From positions 558,001 through 622,000 of the forward strand of contig JAUSLV010000018.1 in the NCBI GenBank assembly GCA_030645495.1: 64,000 nucleotides of DNA, in the 5' to 3' direction. Shown one piece after another: positions 25,420-35,110 of the stretch (position 1 is the first letter of the stretch; each line of letters opens with the position of its first letter). Made by a program: the position numbers and the translations under genes. Origin of the DNA: Actinomycetota bacterium (GTDB lineage: Bacteria; Actinomycetota; Acidimicrobiia; Acidimicrobiales; Ilumatobacteraceae). Below the pieces are notes generated by a model. It worked only from the letters and a program-made list of their open reading frames with translations, was not told the origin of the DNA and ran no database searches.

Positions 25420-26489
25420 GCGGACGCTTCGGCTGTGCCGGTGTCGCCCTCGGCGATGCGAAACACAGTGCACGGGCCTTCGAGCACGGTCGACTCACCA
25501 AGCGCCAAGTAGGCGGCCTGGCCGCGGCGCAGGGGACCGCTGTCGCCTTCGGTGCACAGCAGCAGCTCGCGGCCGGCTGCGGTGTGCGTCATCCGGCCGG
25601 TGACGTCGAAGCGCCACAGCTCGAACGGTGCATCGGGCGTGGCGTAACGCCAGCGCCCTGGCTGTTCCTCGGTGGCCCGCACGACAGGATCGGCGAGCGG
25701 CTCGTAGCGCAGCACACGCAGCAGCTCGGGCACGTCGACGTGCTTCACGGTGAGGCCGCCGCGCACGACGTTGTCGCTGGCGCCCATGATCTCCACGCCC
25801 ACGCCGTAGAGGTACGCGTGCAGGTTGCCCGGCCCGAGGTAGATCGCCTCGCCGGGCATCAGCCGCACGCGGTTCAGCAGCAAGGTGACGGCCACGCTTG
25901 GCTCGTCCGGGTACACGTCGTCGAGCAGCGTCACCAGCGTGGCCTCGGGCGAGTCGTGCAGGCGGCACGCGGCCACGGCCGGGGCCGCCGCGATCGTGCC
26001 CTGGTACAGCCCGGCCACCGTCGCCTGCAGCCCGTCGCGCTGCAACGCCTCGGCCAGCTCGAGAGCACCGACCTCGCGCAACAGCTGCACCGTGGCGGCC
26101 ACCGGCCGGAACCCACACAGCGCGTCGAACGGAGAAAGCGCGCACAGCAACTCGGGCTTGGCGAATGGGTCGCGGTACACGCGGCGCGGGTCGGTGAGGG
26201 CGATGCCGGCCTGTTGCTCGCGTGCGAACCCGGCCTGCGCCGTGGCCGTGTCGGGGTGGGTCTGCAGCGACAACGCCTCGCGTGCGGCGAGCACCTTCAG
26301 CAGATACGGCAGTTCGCCCGCCACTGCGGCCAGTGGCGCGCCGTCGGCCGTGGTGGCAGGCCCGCCCGCATGGGTGCCGAGCCACCACTCGGCCCAGGGC
26401 AGGCCATCGGGTTCTTGTCCCAACAGTTGCGGCAGGGCGGTGTGGTCGCCCCACGCGTAGTGCTGCACGATTCCGTGGATCCGTCGCAT
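25416..26489 (-). CDS. manA: mannose-6-phosphate isomerase, class I
   Basis: Zinc enzyme interconverting fructose-6-phosphate and mannose-6-phosphate, 357 residues. Zinc ligands are seen in L-Q-T-H-P-D (Gln, His), D-P-F-A-K-P-E (Glu) and G-N-L-H-A-Y-L (His). The catalytic Arg lies in N-V-V-R-G-G-L-T-x-K. The ATG is fixed by the TAGCGT box 7 bases before it. First gene of the three-gene sugar operon. Confidence 0.93.
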   Translation of the reverse strand: MRRIHGIVQHYAWGDHTALPQLLGQEPDGLPWAEWWLGTHAGGPATTADGAPLAAVAGELPYLLKVLAAREALSLQTHPDTATAQAGFAREQQAGIALTDPRRVYRDPFAKPELLCALSPFDALCGFRPVAATVQLLREVGALELAEALQRDGLQATVAGLYQGTIAAAPAVAACRLHDSPEATLVTLLDDVYPDEPSVAVTLLLNRVRLMPGEAIYLGPGNLHAYLYGVGVEIMGASDNVVRGGLTVKHVDVPELLRVLRYEPLADPVVRATEEQPGRWRYATPDAPFELWRFDVTGRMTHTAAGRELLLCTEGDSGPLRRGQAAYLALGESTVLEGPCTVFRIAEGDTGTAEASA

Positions 26490-26496
26490 CCTTCCG

Positions 26497-26502
26497 ACGC
26501 TA
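26497..26502 (-). promoter_or_regulatory. -10 element for manA
   Basis: On the minus strand TAGCGT is followed by 7 bases and ATG, with no Shine-Dalgarno sequence. Leaderless transcript likely. Confidence 0.55.
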
Positions 26503-26515
26503 CCTGTGCGTGGTT

Positions 26516-27175
26516 TCAGAACAGGCGCAGCTCGTCGGGGCGCATGCCGCGCAAGTCGTCGTAGTCGACCTCCACCACGCGGAACCCGCGGGCCTCGGCG
26601 AGCACACGCGCCTGAGGCTTCACGACCTGGGCCACGAACACGCCGCGCACCGCGCCCAGCGACGAATCCAGGTGCAGCCGTTCGATGTAGCGGGCCAGCT
26701 GCTCCACCCCGTCGATGTCGCCTCGGCGCTTCACTTCGATCGCCACCACCTGGCCAGCTGCGTCGCGGCACACGAGGTCGATCGGCCCGATGGCGGTGGG
26801 GTACTCGCGGCGCACCAGCGTGAGGCCGTCCTCGATGGCCTGCGGCGAAGCGGCGAGTAGTGCTTGCAGGTGTGCCTCCACACCGTCCTTCTGCAGGCCG
26901 GGGTCGTCGCCCAGCTCGTGGGCGGTCTCGGTGAGCACCTCCAGCAGCGTGATCGTGAGCGTCTCGCCCTTGGGGTTGACCACCGTCCAGTGGTCGCCGT
27001 GGTCGACGAGCGTGTTGGGTGCGTTCATCCAGTTCAGCGGCTTGTAGGCGCCACCATCGGCGTGGATGGCCACGCAGCCATCGGCTTTCACCATGATCAG
27101 GCGCACGGCCTCGGGCAGGTGGGCATCGAGCCGACCTCGGTAGTCGACAGTGCAGCGGGCAACGACGAGACGCAC
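26516..27175 (-). CDS. nucS: mismatch-specific endonuclease NucS (EndoMS)
   Basis: Endonuclease that cuts both strands at mismatches and provides mutation avoidance in actinobacteria lacking MutS/MutL. The 219 residues start with the typical R-L-V-V-A-R-C-x-V-D-Y-x-G-R-L, followed by [16 protein letters not shown] in the DNA-binding domain. The RecB-like nuclease domain has Asp133 (P-I-D-L-V), Glu147 and Lys149 (I-E-V-K). The C-terminal L-R-L-F resembles clamp-binding tails. The GTG at 27175 gives the family N-terminus and has a TAACGT box before it. Confidence 0.93.
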   Translation of the reverse strand: MRLVVARCTVDYRGRLDAHLPEAVRLIMVKADGCVAIHADGGAYKPLNWMNAPNTLVDHGDHWTVVNPKGETLTITLLEVLTETAHELGDDPGLQKDGVEAHLQALLAASPQAIEDGLTLVRREYPTAIGPIDLVCRDAAGQVVAIEVKRRGDIDGVEQLARYIERLHLDSSLGAVRGVFVAQVVKPQARVLAEARGFRVVEVDYDDLRGMRPDELRLF

Positions 27176-27183
27176 GGGCAGCG

Positions 27184-27189
27184 ACGTTA
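27184..27189 (-). promoter_or_regulatory. -10 element for nucS
   Basis: TAACGT, 8 bases before the GTG on the minus strand, overlapping the stop codon of the MFS gene upstream. The same TANNNT placement as other leaderless genes in the window. Confidence 0.45.
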
Positions 27190-28410
27190 CAGCTCGCCGT
27201 GGACGATGTGGCCCAGTTGGCGCCACATGGCGGTGAGGATCAGCGCCGAGCCGACGAACGCGAACCAGAACGGGCCGGTGACGCCCCAGATGCTGGCGAC
27301 CACGCCGCCCACGATCGAGCCCACCACGAGGCCGGCCACGACACCGGTGAAATACACCCCGCCGACCCGCCCCTGGTACTCGAGCGGCACGGCACGTTGG
27401 CGGATCGAGGTGGCCGTCGTGCCCCACGAGGCCTCGTGCACGCCGAACACCGTGAACACCACCAGGGCCACGATCGGGGTGCGGGTGATCGCCAGGGTGA
27501 GGTGGGTGGCGGTTTCGATGATCAGGCCCGCGCGCATGATGTTGGCCGGGCCGATCGTGCGCTCGAGGCGGCCATAGATGATCGTGCCGGCGACTCCGCC
27601 CACCGCGCCCGCGGTGGTGAGCAGGCCGAAGCCCACCTCGCCCATGCGCAGCCGCTCGATGGCGTAGAGCACCAGCACCGACCACGCGGCGCCGAACGTG
27701 ACGTTGAACGTGATTGCCGTGAGCGTCAGCGTGCGTATCGGCGGGTGCTGCCACAGCCAGCGCGCGCCGTCGCGGATGTCGTGCCACACGGCGGGCCGTT
27801 GTGCCTGGGCCGGGGGCTGGGTGAGCGCGATGCGGCCGATCAACAACGCCCCCAGAGCGACGGTGACGGCCTGCGCGGCGAACGGCGAGAACATCCCGGC
27901 GGCGAACAGCAGCGCTCCGATCGGCGGGCCTGCCATCCGGTTCAGCGTCAGCGCCCCGAACATCAGCCGCGAGTTCGCCACGCCGATGTCGGCCGGGTCC
28001 ACCATCATCGGCAGCAGTGTCTCGGTGGTGGTGTCGACGAACACCTCGGTCGTGCCGAGCAGGAACATCGCCACCAGCACGACGGCAATGCTCACCGAGT
28101 CGGTGGCGACGGACATCGTCAGCACCACCAGCACGAAGGTGCGCGCCAGGTTGCCGACGATCACGACTCGGCGCCGGTTGAGGCGGTCGGCGACGACGCC
28201 CGCGTACACGCTGAACAGCAGCCACGGCAGGCGTTGCAGTACAGCGGCGGCAGCGACCGCAACCGGATCGCGGGTCTGCGAGGCAACGAGCAGCGGCCCG
28301 GCCGCAAGCGCGATGCCGTCGCCCAGGTTGCTGATCCACGACGATGCCAGCAGCCAGCGGAAGCGCGACCCCATCCGAGGCGGGCAGATCCAGTCCACGG
28401 CCCGACTCAC
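27187..28410 (-). CDS. MFS transporter (MFS_3/enterobactin-exporter-like)
   Basis: A 407-residue integral membrane protein with about 11-12 hydrophobic spans and the loop 2-3 motif A-D-R-L-N-R-R of major facilitators. The N-terminal [17 protein letters not shown] is typical of the DUF894/enterobactin-exporter-like group. The substrate is unknown. I chose the GTG at 28410, since a TATCGT box lies 7 bases before it; a GTG three codons upstream overlaps that box. It runs into nucS without a gap. Confidence 0.82.
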   Translation of the reverse strand: MSRAVDWICPPRMGSRFRWLLASSWISNLGDGIALAAGPLLVASQTRDPVAVAAAAVLQRLPWLLFSVYAGVVADRLNRRRVVIVGNLARTFVLVVLTMSVATDSVSIAVVLVAMFLLGTTEVFVDTTTETLLPMMVDPADIGVANSRLMFGALTLNRMAGPPIGALLFAAGMFSPFAAQAVTVALGALLIGRIALTQPPAQAQRPAVWHDIRDGARWLWQHPPIRTLTLTAITFNVTFGAAWSVLVLYAIERLRMGEVGFGLLTTAGAVGGVAGTIIYGRLERTIGPANIMRAGLIIETATHLTLAITRTPIVALVVFTVFGVHEASWGTTATSIRQRAVPLEYQGRVGGVYFTGVVAGLVVGSIVGGVVASIWGVTGPFWFAFVGSALILTAMWRQLGHIVHGEL

Positions 28411-28417
28411 CGGCCGC

Positions 28418-28423
28418 ACGATA
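28418..28423 (-). promoter_or_regulatory. -10 element for the MFS gene
   Basis: TATCGT on the minus strand, 7 bases before the GTG at 28410. It decides the start, because the longer frame would begin inside the box. Confidence 0.5.
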
Positions 28424-29029
28424 TCGGTTCAGCGGCTGACGTGATTGCTCATTTCGCTGCAGCATCCACTTCACGGCTTCGTGTCACACGCCCGCCACGA
28501 ATCTCCGTGGTCGACGTGTGACAAGACCGATCGAGGCGGACACAGTTGGCGACTCGGCGGGTGATAGACAAGCGTCGGTGGCCGACGATCTGGTGCAACG
28601 AAGGCGCGCCTGATGGGCACGGCCGTGCTCACGTCGGCTGACCGGTCGGAGGTGTGGGGTGTGCTCGGCCTGGTGTGGCTGATGTTGACCCTCGACTGTC
28701 CTGTCAACTGGAGCATGAGGATCGTCGCCTTGGCCCGGATCAGCAGGTTGCGGCCACCGTGGCCGACGATGCTGGCAAATGGCGTTGCTCCCAGCGATGT
28801 TGGTGGCTTGGCCGATCATCTTGCCGATCGCAATGCTGCCCAGGTTCGCCGCCGAGGCGCCGGACACGCTGGGCTTCGAGCGGGTTTGGTTGGTGCTTGG
28901 ACGCCGCTTGGGCGATGACGCTGCCTGGGCTGAGTGTCGCCGAGGGGTGCGTGTCGGGAGCGTGGTGCGACATCGGCGCCGTGAGGTGGGACGACGATGA
29001 GGGCCTCCCTTGATGCCCGTCGACCTGGC
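28424..29029 (-). other. 606-bp region without a convincing gene; nested inverted repeat at 28482-28523
   Basis: Frames on both strands are short, overlap one another and have no recognisable domain. The one clear structure is a nested inverted repeat: TGTCACACG (28482-28490) with CGTGTGACA (28515-28523), enclosing CCACG (28495-28499) with CGTGG (28506-28510). It lies 59-105 bases upstream of the MFS promoter and could be an operator or an RNA hairpin. The stretch may contain a decayed gene, but I cannot identify one. Confidence 0.4.
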
Positions 29030-30622
29030 CTAGCGCGCGACGTGGTCGCGCATGCGCTTCTGGATCAGTTCGCGTCGGGCTTGTAGCTCGCGGTAGGTGA
29101 GCTGCTCGGTGGACGAGTCGACGCCGAAGCCGGCCTTCACGCCATCCATGTTCAACTCGACCTTGCTGGCGTCGATGCCGAGGTCGCGGGCCAACCGCTC
29201 GCCGTGGCGTTCGGCGAACATCATCGAGATCTTGGTGATCTCGCCCAGCAGATCCAGGTCGGGGGCCAAGCGGGCCATGGCGCCGTCGAGGAACACCATG
29301 TTCTTCACGTACAGCATCAGCTCTTTGGGCAGGCGCGCGCCGTAGCCCAGCAGGCTCTTCACCACCCGCTGCACCTCGGCCACCAGCTCTTCGCCCGTGA
29401 GCGTGGTGGGGTCGATCGTGGCCTGGTCGAGCCGCAGATCTTTGATCACCGCATCGAGGTCGGTGTCCATCGGCAGCGCGCCCAGGTCGCGCATCGCGGC
29501 CATCTGCCCCTTCACGTCGTTCGTGGTGGCGCCGATCATCAGCCGCAGGAACGCCAGCCGACGGTCGCCGGTGAGCCTTCCGACGATGCCGAAGTCGAGC
29601 AGCGCGGTGCGGCCGTCGGGCAGCACGAACAGGTTGCCGCCGTGCAGGTCGCCGTGGAACACGCCGTAGACCATCGCGCCTTCCATCAGCGCCACCATCG
29701 CCGTGCGCACCACTTCCTCGGTGTCGATGCCGGCTTCCTTCATGCCCACCACGTCGTCGAAGTTGAACCCCTGCACGCGCTGCATCACCAGTACGCGGCG
29801 AGTGACGAGCGTGGGGTGCGGGCGGGGCACCACATAGCCGTGGTTGCCCAACTCGTGCAGCATCGCCGCGATGTCGATCATGTTGGCCGCTTCCATGCGG
29901 AAGTCGAGTTCCTCCACGATGGTTTCGGCGAACAGCTCCACCAGCGCCGGAGGGTTGGCCAGCGAGGCAATGGGAATGCGCCCCACGAGGAACGGGGCGA
30001 TCCACGACATCACCTTCAGGTCGTGGCGCACCAGGCCGGCAACTCGTGGCCGCTGCACCTTCACCACCACCTGCTCGCCGGTGATCAGCGTGGCCGCATG
30101 CACCTGGGCGATCGAGGCCGCGGCGAGGGGAGCGCGCTCGAATACTGCGAACACATCTTCCAGGCGTGCGCCGAGGTCGGCCTCCACCACCGCGCGAACG
30201 GCAGCGAACGACTCGGCGGGCACCTGGTCGCGGCATTTCTTGAACTCGCTCACCAACTCGGGAGGGAACAACCCTTCACCGCTGGAGATGATCTGGCCGA
30301 GCTTGATGTACGTGGGCCCGAGGCGCTCGGCAGCGCCGCGCAGGCGCTGCGAGATCTCGGCCCGGCCCGCTTCGGCGGTGGGGTAGCTCCCACGACGCTT
30401 GCGCCACAGCCACGGCAGCACCGCGCCGCCGAGTGTGCGTACCACCACCAGCACTCGCCTGCCCGGCGGCAGCTTGCGCTCCTTGGTGAGCGTGGGCACC
30501 TCGGCGTGAGCTGCTGCCCGCAGACGTGGAGCGAGATCGAGCCAGCGGATCGCAGCCCGGTCGAGCGACCAGGGGCCCTCGTCGGTGAATGCGGCCCACT
30601 GGCGGTCGTCGCTGACGGTCAT
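29030..30622 (-). CDS. ABC1/UbiB-family atypical kinase
   Basis: A 530-residue member of the UbiB/ADCK family, membrane-associated ATPases tied to quinone or lipid metabolism. The K-x-G-Q motif is Y-I-K-L-G-Q (about 120), the Ala-rich loop is A-A-A-S-I-A-Q-V-H, and the ion-pair Lys lies in V-V-V-K-V-Q-R-P. E-E-L-D-F, the catalytic-loop G-V-F-H-G-D-L-H-G-G-N and the D-F-G motif (L-L-D-F-G-I-V-G) are all present. The ATG at 30622 gives a sensible N-terminus. No ubiquinone genes are adjacent; in actinobacteria the partner quinone is usually menaquinone. It is divergent from the DHA2 transporter. Confidence 0.85.
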   Translation of the reverse strand: MTVSDDRQWAAFTDEGPWSLDRAAIRWLDLAPRLRAAAHAEVPTLTKERKLPPGRRVLVVVRTLGGAVLPWLWRKRRGSYPTAEAGRAEISQRLRGAAERLGPTYIKLGQIISSGEGLFPPELVSEFKKCRDQVPAESFAAVRAVVEADLGARLEDVFAVFERAPLAAASIAQVHAATLITGEQVVVKVQRPRVAGLVRHDLKVMSWIAPFLVGRIPIASLANPPALVELFAETIVEELDFRMEAANMIDIAAMLHELGNHGYVVPRPHPTLVTRRVLVMQRVQGFNFDDVVGMKEAGIDTEEVVRTAMVALMEGAMVYGVFHGDLHGGNLFVLPDGRTALLDFGIVGRLTGDRRLAFLRLMIGATTNDVKGQMAAMRDLGALPMDTDLDAVIKDLRLDQATIDPTTLTGEELVAEVQRVVKSLLGYGARLPKELMLYVKNMVFLDGAMARLAPDLDLLGEITKISMMFAERHGERLARDLGIDASKVELNMDGVKAGFGVDSSTEQLTYRELQARRELIQKRMRDHVAR

Positions 30623-30697
30623 CCCTGCATGATCGCAGCGAACCCGGCCACTCCGCACCGCGAGCGTCCGATGTCACCACCCGATGAGTTGTGCGGA

Positions 30698-30703
30698 TAC
30701 GGT
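30698..30703 (+). promoter_or_regulatory. -10 element for the DHA2 transporter
   Basis: TACGGT, 6 bases before the GTG at 30710, with no Shine-Dalgarno sequence. It fixes the start of a gene whose open frame otherwise extends 1.5 kb upstream opposite the UbiB-like gene. Confidence 0.55.
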
Positions 30704-30709
30704 CGCGGC

Positions 30710-32176
30710 GTGACCGTTGCCGCGCCAGCTCCCGCCTCCTCGCACGACGAGATGGTGCACGTACTGGGGCGCGACATCGCCTACAAGTGGGTGGTCGCGA
30801 TCGTGTACATCTCCGCGCTGTTCCTCGATCTGCTCGACACCACCATCATCAATGTGGCCCTGCCCGTCATGCAGAGCGAACTGCACACCACGAAAGTGGA
30901 GTGGGTGGTGCTCGGCTACACGCTCAGCCTGGCGGTCTGGATTCCCACCAGCGGCTGGTTGGGCGATCGCTTCGGCACGAAACGCACGTTCCTGTTCGCG
31001 CTCGCGGCGTTCACCGTGGGGTCTGCCGCCTGCGGCTTCGCGCAGTCGATCGGGCAACTGATCGCGTTCCGCATCCTGCAGGGCGTGGGTGGCGGAATGC
31101 TCACCCCGGTGGGGATCGCGATGCTGTTCCGTGCCTTCCCGCCGGCCGAGCGAGCGAAGGCGTCGACGGTGGTGATGGTGCCGATGCTGGTCGCTCCCGC
31201 CCTCGGCCCGGTGCTCGGCGGCCTGATCACCACCCACTTCGAGTGGCGCTGGATCTTCTGGGTGAATGTGCCCATCGCCGTTGGTGCGCTGTGGTTCGGG
31301 TTGCGCAACCTGCGCGAGCATCGTGAGCCGTCCGCGCAGGGTTTCGACCTGGCCGGATTCGTGCTGTCCGGCGCCTCACTGGCACTCGTGGTGTTCGCGC
31401 TCAGCGAGGGGTGGCAGTCGGGCTGGACGTCGCCGCTGGTACTCGGCACGGGGGGTGGCGGCCTGCTGTGTGGCGCGCTCACGGTGTTGGTGGAGACGCG
31501 TGTGTCGAACCCGATGCTCGATCTGCGCCTGTTCGGCAACCGCATGTTCCGCACCTGCAACATCGTCAGCTTCTTCTCCAGCGCCAGTTTCCTCGGTGTC
31601 ACGTTCGTGATGCCGTTGTACCTGCAGAACGTGCGCGGGCTGAGCCCGTTGGCCAGCGGCCTCAGCACGTTCCCGCAGGCGCTGGGCGTGATGGGTTCGT
31701 CGCTCATCGCCGGCCGGCTGTACGCCAGGGTCGGCCCGCGGCGGCTGATGGCCGGCGGATTCTTCTCCGCGACGTTGGCCATCGCGCTGTTCATCTCGAT
31801 CGACGCCACCACCGACCTGTGGCTGATTCGCGGGCTGATGCTGCTGCGCGGGTTCTGCATGGGGTTCGCGTTCGTGCCGATGCAGGCGGCGAGCTACGCC
31901 ACCATCCCACCGGCACAGAACGGGCGAGCGTCGTCGCTGTTCTCCACGCAGCGCCAAGTGGGTATCAGCTTCGGCGTCGCTGTGTTGGCCAGCATTCTGG
32001 CCTCGTTCGGCGCGATGACGCCGTACGCGTTCCTCTCCGACGTGCCGAGGGCGCTCGCCGGTGTGCGGTGGGCCTTCGCTGCTGCGGTGGTGGTTGCGCT
32101 GATCGCCGCGGTCGGCGCGCTCTTCATTCGCGACGAGGAAGCGAAGGCGACGATGGCGGCTCGCGCTCGCAGTTGA
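30710..32176 (+). CDS. DHA2-family (14-span) multidrug MFS transporter
   Basis: A 488-residue efflux pump of the EmrB/QacA type. Motif D1 is L-D-x-T-I-I-N-V-A-L-P, motif A is G-W-L-G-D-R-F-G-T-K-R, and motif C is P-A-L-G-P-V-L-G-G near 155-165. Fourteen hydrophobic segments are discernible. These exporters use the proton gradient to expel drugs or lipids; the substrate is not predictable. The GTG start is set by the TACGGT box, and the much longer open frame upstream is only the shadow of the UbiB-like gene. Divergent from that gene. Confidence 0.88.
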   Translation: MTVAAPAPASSHDEMVHVLGRDIAYKWVVAIVYISALFLDLLDTTIINVALPVMQSELHTTKVEWVVLGYTLSLAVWIPTSGWLGDRFGTKRTFLFALAAFTVGSAACGFAQSIGQLIAFRILQGVGGGMLTPVGIAMLFRAFPPAERAKASTVVMVPMLVAPALGPVLGGLITTHFEWRWIFWVNVPIAVGALWFGLRNLREHREPSAQGFDLAGFVLSGASLALVVFALSEGWQSGWTSPLVLGTGGGGLLCGALTVLVETRVSNPMLDLRLFGNRMFRTCNIVSFFSSASFLGVTFVMPLYLQNVRGLSPLASGLSTFPQALGVMGSSLIAGRLYARVGPRRLMAGGFFSATLAIALFISIDATTDLWLIRGLMLLRGFCMGFAFVPMQAASYATIPPAQNGRASSLFSTQRQVGISFGVAVLASILASFGAMTPYAFLSDVPRALAGVRWAFAAAVVVALIAAVGALFIRDEEAKATMAARARS

Positions 32177-32220
32177 GGGCGCGAGTGCGGTCAAGGGCGC
32201 GGGCCGGCAGGTGGCGCGCC

Positions 32221-32226
32221 TAGGGT
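32221..32226 (+). promoter_or_regulatory. -10 element for the M16 peptidase gene
   Basis: TAGGGT, 7 bases before the ATG at 32234. It overlaps an in-frame GTG at 32225, which makes the ATG the likely start. Confidence 0.55.
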
Positions 32227-32233
32227 GCGATCC

Positions 32234-35074
32234 ATGCGGCGGGCGTGGATCGGGTTGTTGCTGGCAGCGAGTGCACTCACGGCATGCAGCGCCGACGCGG
32301 GGGTGCGCGCCATCCGCATCGAGCCGGTGGCGGCCTTCGCCAGCGGGCCGATCCCGATCGACGCGGCGACTCGTGTCGTCACACTCGACAATGGGCTGAC
32401 GGTGTACCTACGACACAACGACCGACCCGGCGGCAGCGCCTCGATGCGCCTTGTCGTCAATGCTGGCTCGGCCCAGGAGACACCCGACCAGTCGGGCGTG
32501 GCCCACTTCCTCGAGCACATGCTGTTCAACGGCACCGAGCGGTTCCCGGCCAACGATCTCATCGACGTGTTGCGCGGGTTCGGCATGGAGTTCGGCGCCG
32601 ACATCAACGCCTACACCTCGTACGACGAGACGGTGTACGAACTCACGGTACCCACCGAGAATCGTGACAACCTGAACACCGGACTCGACGTGCTGGCGCA
32701 ATGGCTGTCGGCAGCGACGCTCGACGAGCAGGAGGTGGTCGCCGAGCGCGGCGTCGTGCTCGACGAGTGGCGGGTGCGCGACCAGACCTTCGACGGTCGC
32801 CAGGGCGCTGCCTTCGAGAGCATGCTGCTGGATGGCTCGGGCTACGACGGTCGTCAGCCGATCGGCGGCGAGCAGGCGATCGCGGCGATGACGTCGGCAC
32901 CGATCCGTGCGTTCTATGACGCCTGGTACCGCCCCGACAACGCCGCGATCGTGGTGGTGGGCGACATCGACGTCGCCGAGATGGAGGCAGCTGTGCACGA
33001 GCGCTTCGACAGCGCCGTCGCTCGTGGCGCTGCCCCCCGTCGGCCCCTGTTGCCGGTCGGTCCGTTCACCAGGCCGACGGCCGTCGTCCTCGCCGATCCC
33101 GACACGCTGGCCACGACGGTGGTGCTCGACATTCCGATGGTGGCGCAGCCGGTCACCGACACAGGTCGAATCCGCGATGTGCTGGTGCTGGTGTTGGCGG
33201 TCGACATGATCGCCACCCGGCTCGACGACGATGTCACCCGCGGCGAGGTGGCGTTCCGGTCGGCGTCGTCCACGCTCGACAACCCCGTGCGCGCGGTGGC
33301 GGCTACGGGCGTGGCACTCGATGCCGACCCATCGGCCGTTGCTGCCACCGTCGACGCAGTTGCGGTCGAGTTCGAGCGCGTACGTCGGTACGGATTCGAC
33401 GAGGCGGAACTCGCACGAGCCACCGAGTTCTATCGCAGTGGATTGCAGGCCGACTTCGATTCCGCCGACACGGTGGCCGACGCCCAGTACGCGAGCAACT
33501 TCGTCGACCACTTCCTGGAGGGCACCTCCATCGCCGACGCGACCTTCGAGTACCGCACCTACACGTCGATGCTCGACTCGCTCACCGCCGCCGATGTCAC
33601 CGCCGCGTTCGCCGCGCACGTGGCCGCGAGCGCTCCTCATCTGTTCGTCAGCCTTCCGGGGTCGGCCCCCGACCAGCCCACTGTCGACGGTCTGCTGGCG
33701 CTGCTCGCCGGGATGGGTGATCGCGACATCCAGCCTCGCGCCGCGTCGGAAGCCGTCGGCGACCTGTTGATGGAGCGACCGGCGCCCGTGGAGGAGACGA
33801 CGGTGGAGGACTTCCGCAACGAGCCGGACCTGTTCCTCGACACGACGCGGCTCACGTTCCCGAATGGTGCCGTCGTGCTGCTCAACACCACCGACATCGC
33901 CGTCGACGACGTGGCCATCGAGGCGACCAGCCCGGGCGGGCTCACCGTGGTGCCCGAGGCCGACCTGTTCGCCGCCAGGTATGCCACCGAGGTGGCCGTG
34001 GGGAGCGGCGTGGGCGACCTCGACCAGGTGTCCGTCGAAACGGTGCTCGGCGGTGCCAACGTGTCGTTGCAGGCATATCTGGCCGACCACTACGAAGGCT
34101 TCAGCGGCGCCAGCACGGCCGACGACCTAGAGCTTGCGTTCCAGCTGATCCACCTGTACATGACCGCCCCGCGGTTCGAACAGCGCGTGCTCGATCAGGT
34201 GAAGCAGGCCGATCGGGTGTACATCGACGACCCGTTGGGCGACCCGGATTTCGCTGCGTACGACGCACTCCTGCGGGCACGCTTCGGCGACTCGCCGTTG
34301 TACCAACTCGTGCCCACGGCTGCGCAGCAGGATGCCGTCGACCTCGCCACGGTCGAGCGGACATTCCGCGATCGGTTCCGCAACGCGTCGGATTGGGTGT
34401 TCGTGTTGTCGGGTGACTTCGACCTCGACACCGCCACCGAGCTGGCCCGCAGCTACATCGGCACGCTCGACGGTGATCGCACTCGCGAGGCGAGCGGAGC
34501 CAACGCTCCGCCGCCACCTGCAGGCGTGGTGGAGCGCACCGTACAGGCGGGCACGGGTGCCACTGCCTCGCTCACGTTGCTGTTCACCGAACCCTCCGAC
34601 AGCAGCAGGTTCGAGTTCGTCCGCGCCGATGTGCTGACCCAGGTGCTCAGCAACCGCCTCACCGACCACATCCGCGAGGAGCTCGGCGCCTCGTATTCGC
34701 CGTACGCGATCTCTGTGGTCGACCGGTGGCCGGAGGAGATGGTGCAGACCTACGTGTCGGTCACCGGTGACCCGGCGGCGATGACCCAGCTCGCTCAGTC
34801 GGTGCGCGACGTGCTCGTCGACCTTGCCACGAACGGGCCGAGCGAAGCCGAGTTGGAGGTGGCGGTCGCCGCGGTGCAGCGGGAGTACCTGTTGTTCGAC
34901 AACGACTCGGTGGCAGTCACCCTGCTCGACATCCTGCGCGACTTCGAGGAGAGCGACACAGCCCTGGAGGCCTACTCGCAATTGGGGCAGTTGACGGTGG
35001 CCGATGTGCGGCAGTACACCGCGCGGGTGCTGCCGAGCGACCACTACGTGCAAGTGATCCAGCTACCCGGTTGA
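32234..35074 (+). CDS. M16 zinc peptidase lipoprotein (two-repeat, pitrilysin-like)
   Basis: A 946-residue exported metallopeptidase. A signal sequence ends in the lipobox L-T-A-C (Cys18), so it should be a membrane-anchored lipoprotein. The inverted zinc motif H-F-L-E-H (His91, Glu94, His95) is followed 76 residues after the second His by Glu171 (V-V-A-E-R-G), as the family requires. The second half (about 530-946) is the non-catalytic M16_C-type repeat. One chain with both halves resembles the PqqL/pitrilysin arrangement and would degrade peptides outside the cell membrane. Most actinobacterial M16 proteins near polynucleotide phosphorylase are shorter, single-repeat proteins. Confidence 0.9.
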   Translation: MRRAWIGLLLAASALTACSADAGVRAIRIEPVAAFASGPIPIDAATRVVTLDNGLTVYLRHNDRPGGSASMRLVVNAGSAQETPDQSGVAHFLEHMLFNGTERFPANDLIDVLRGFGMEFGADINAYTSYDETVYELTVPTENRDNLNTGLDVLAQWLSAATLDEQEVVAERGVVLDEWRVRDQTFDGRQGAAFESMLLDGSGYDGRQPIGGEQAIAAMTSAPIRAFYDAWYRPDNAAIVVVGDIDVAEMEAAVHERFDSAVARGAAPRRPLLPVGPFTRPTAVVLADPDTLATTVVLDIPMVAQPVTDTGRIRDVLVLVLAVDMIATRLDDDVTRGEVAFRSASSTLDNPVRAVAATGVALDADPSAVAATVDAVAVEFERVRRYGFDEAELARATEFYRSGLQADFDSADTVADAQYASNFVDHFLEGTSIADATFEYRTYTSMLDSLTAADVTAAFAAHVAASAPHLFVSLPGSAPDQPTVDGLLALLAGMGDRDIQPRAASEAVGDLLMERPAPVEETTVEDFRNEPDLFLDTTRLTFPNGAVVLLNTTDIAVDDVAIEATSPGGLTVVPEADLFAARYATEVAVGSGVGDLDQVSVETVLGGANVSLQAYLADHYEGFSGASTADDLELAFQLIHLYMTAPRFEQRVLDQVKQADRVYIDDPLGDPDFAAYDALLRARFGDSPLYQLVPTAAQQDAVDLATVERTFRDRFRNASDWVFVLSGDFDLDTATELARSYIGTLDGDRTREASGANAPPPPAGVVERTVQAGTGATASLTLLFTEPSDSSRFEFVRADVLTQVLSNRLTDHIREELGASYSPYAISVVDRWPEEMVQTYVSVTGDPAAMTQLAQSVRDVLVDLATNGPSEAELEVAVAAVQREYLLFDNDSVAVTLLDILRDFEESDTALEAYSQLGQLTVADVRQYTARVLPSDHYVQVIQLPG

Positions 35075-35110
35075 CCGTCAGCGGGCGCACTGCCGAGCGT
35101 GCTCAACCGT

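Noticed and set aside
27176-28474. Long in-frame extension upstream of nucS on the minus strand
   Set aside because: It is the MFS transporter gene in another frame. NucS homology begins at the GTG at 27175, with a -10 box in front.
28613-28918. A 101-codon plus-strand frame in the silent region
   Set aside because: No Shine-Dalgarno site or TANNNT box at the right distance, overlapping frames on both strands, no domain, and shadow-like composition.
29204-30709. A 990-codon open frame extending 1.5 kb upstream of the DHA2 transporter
   Set aside because: The extra 500 codons are exactly antisense to the UbiB-like kinase, are His/Arg-rich without domain features, and a TACGGT box plus GTG sits where the transporter homology begins.
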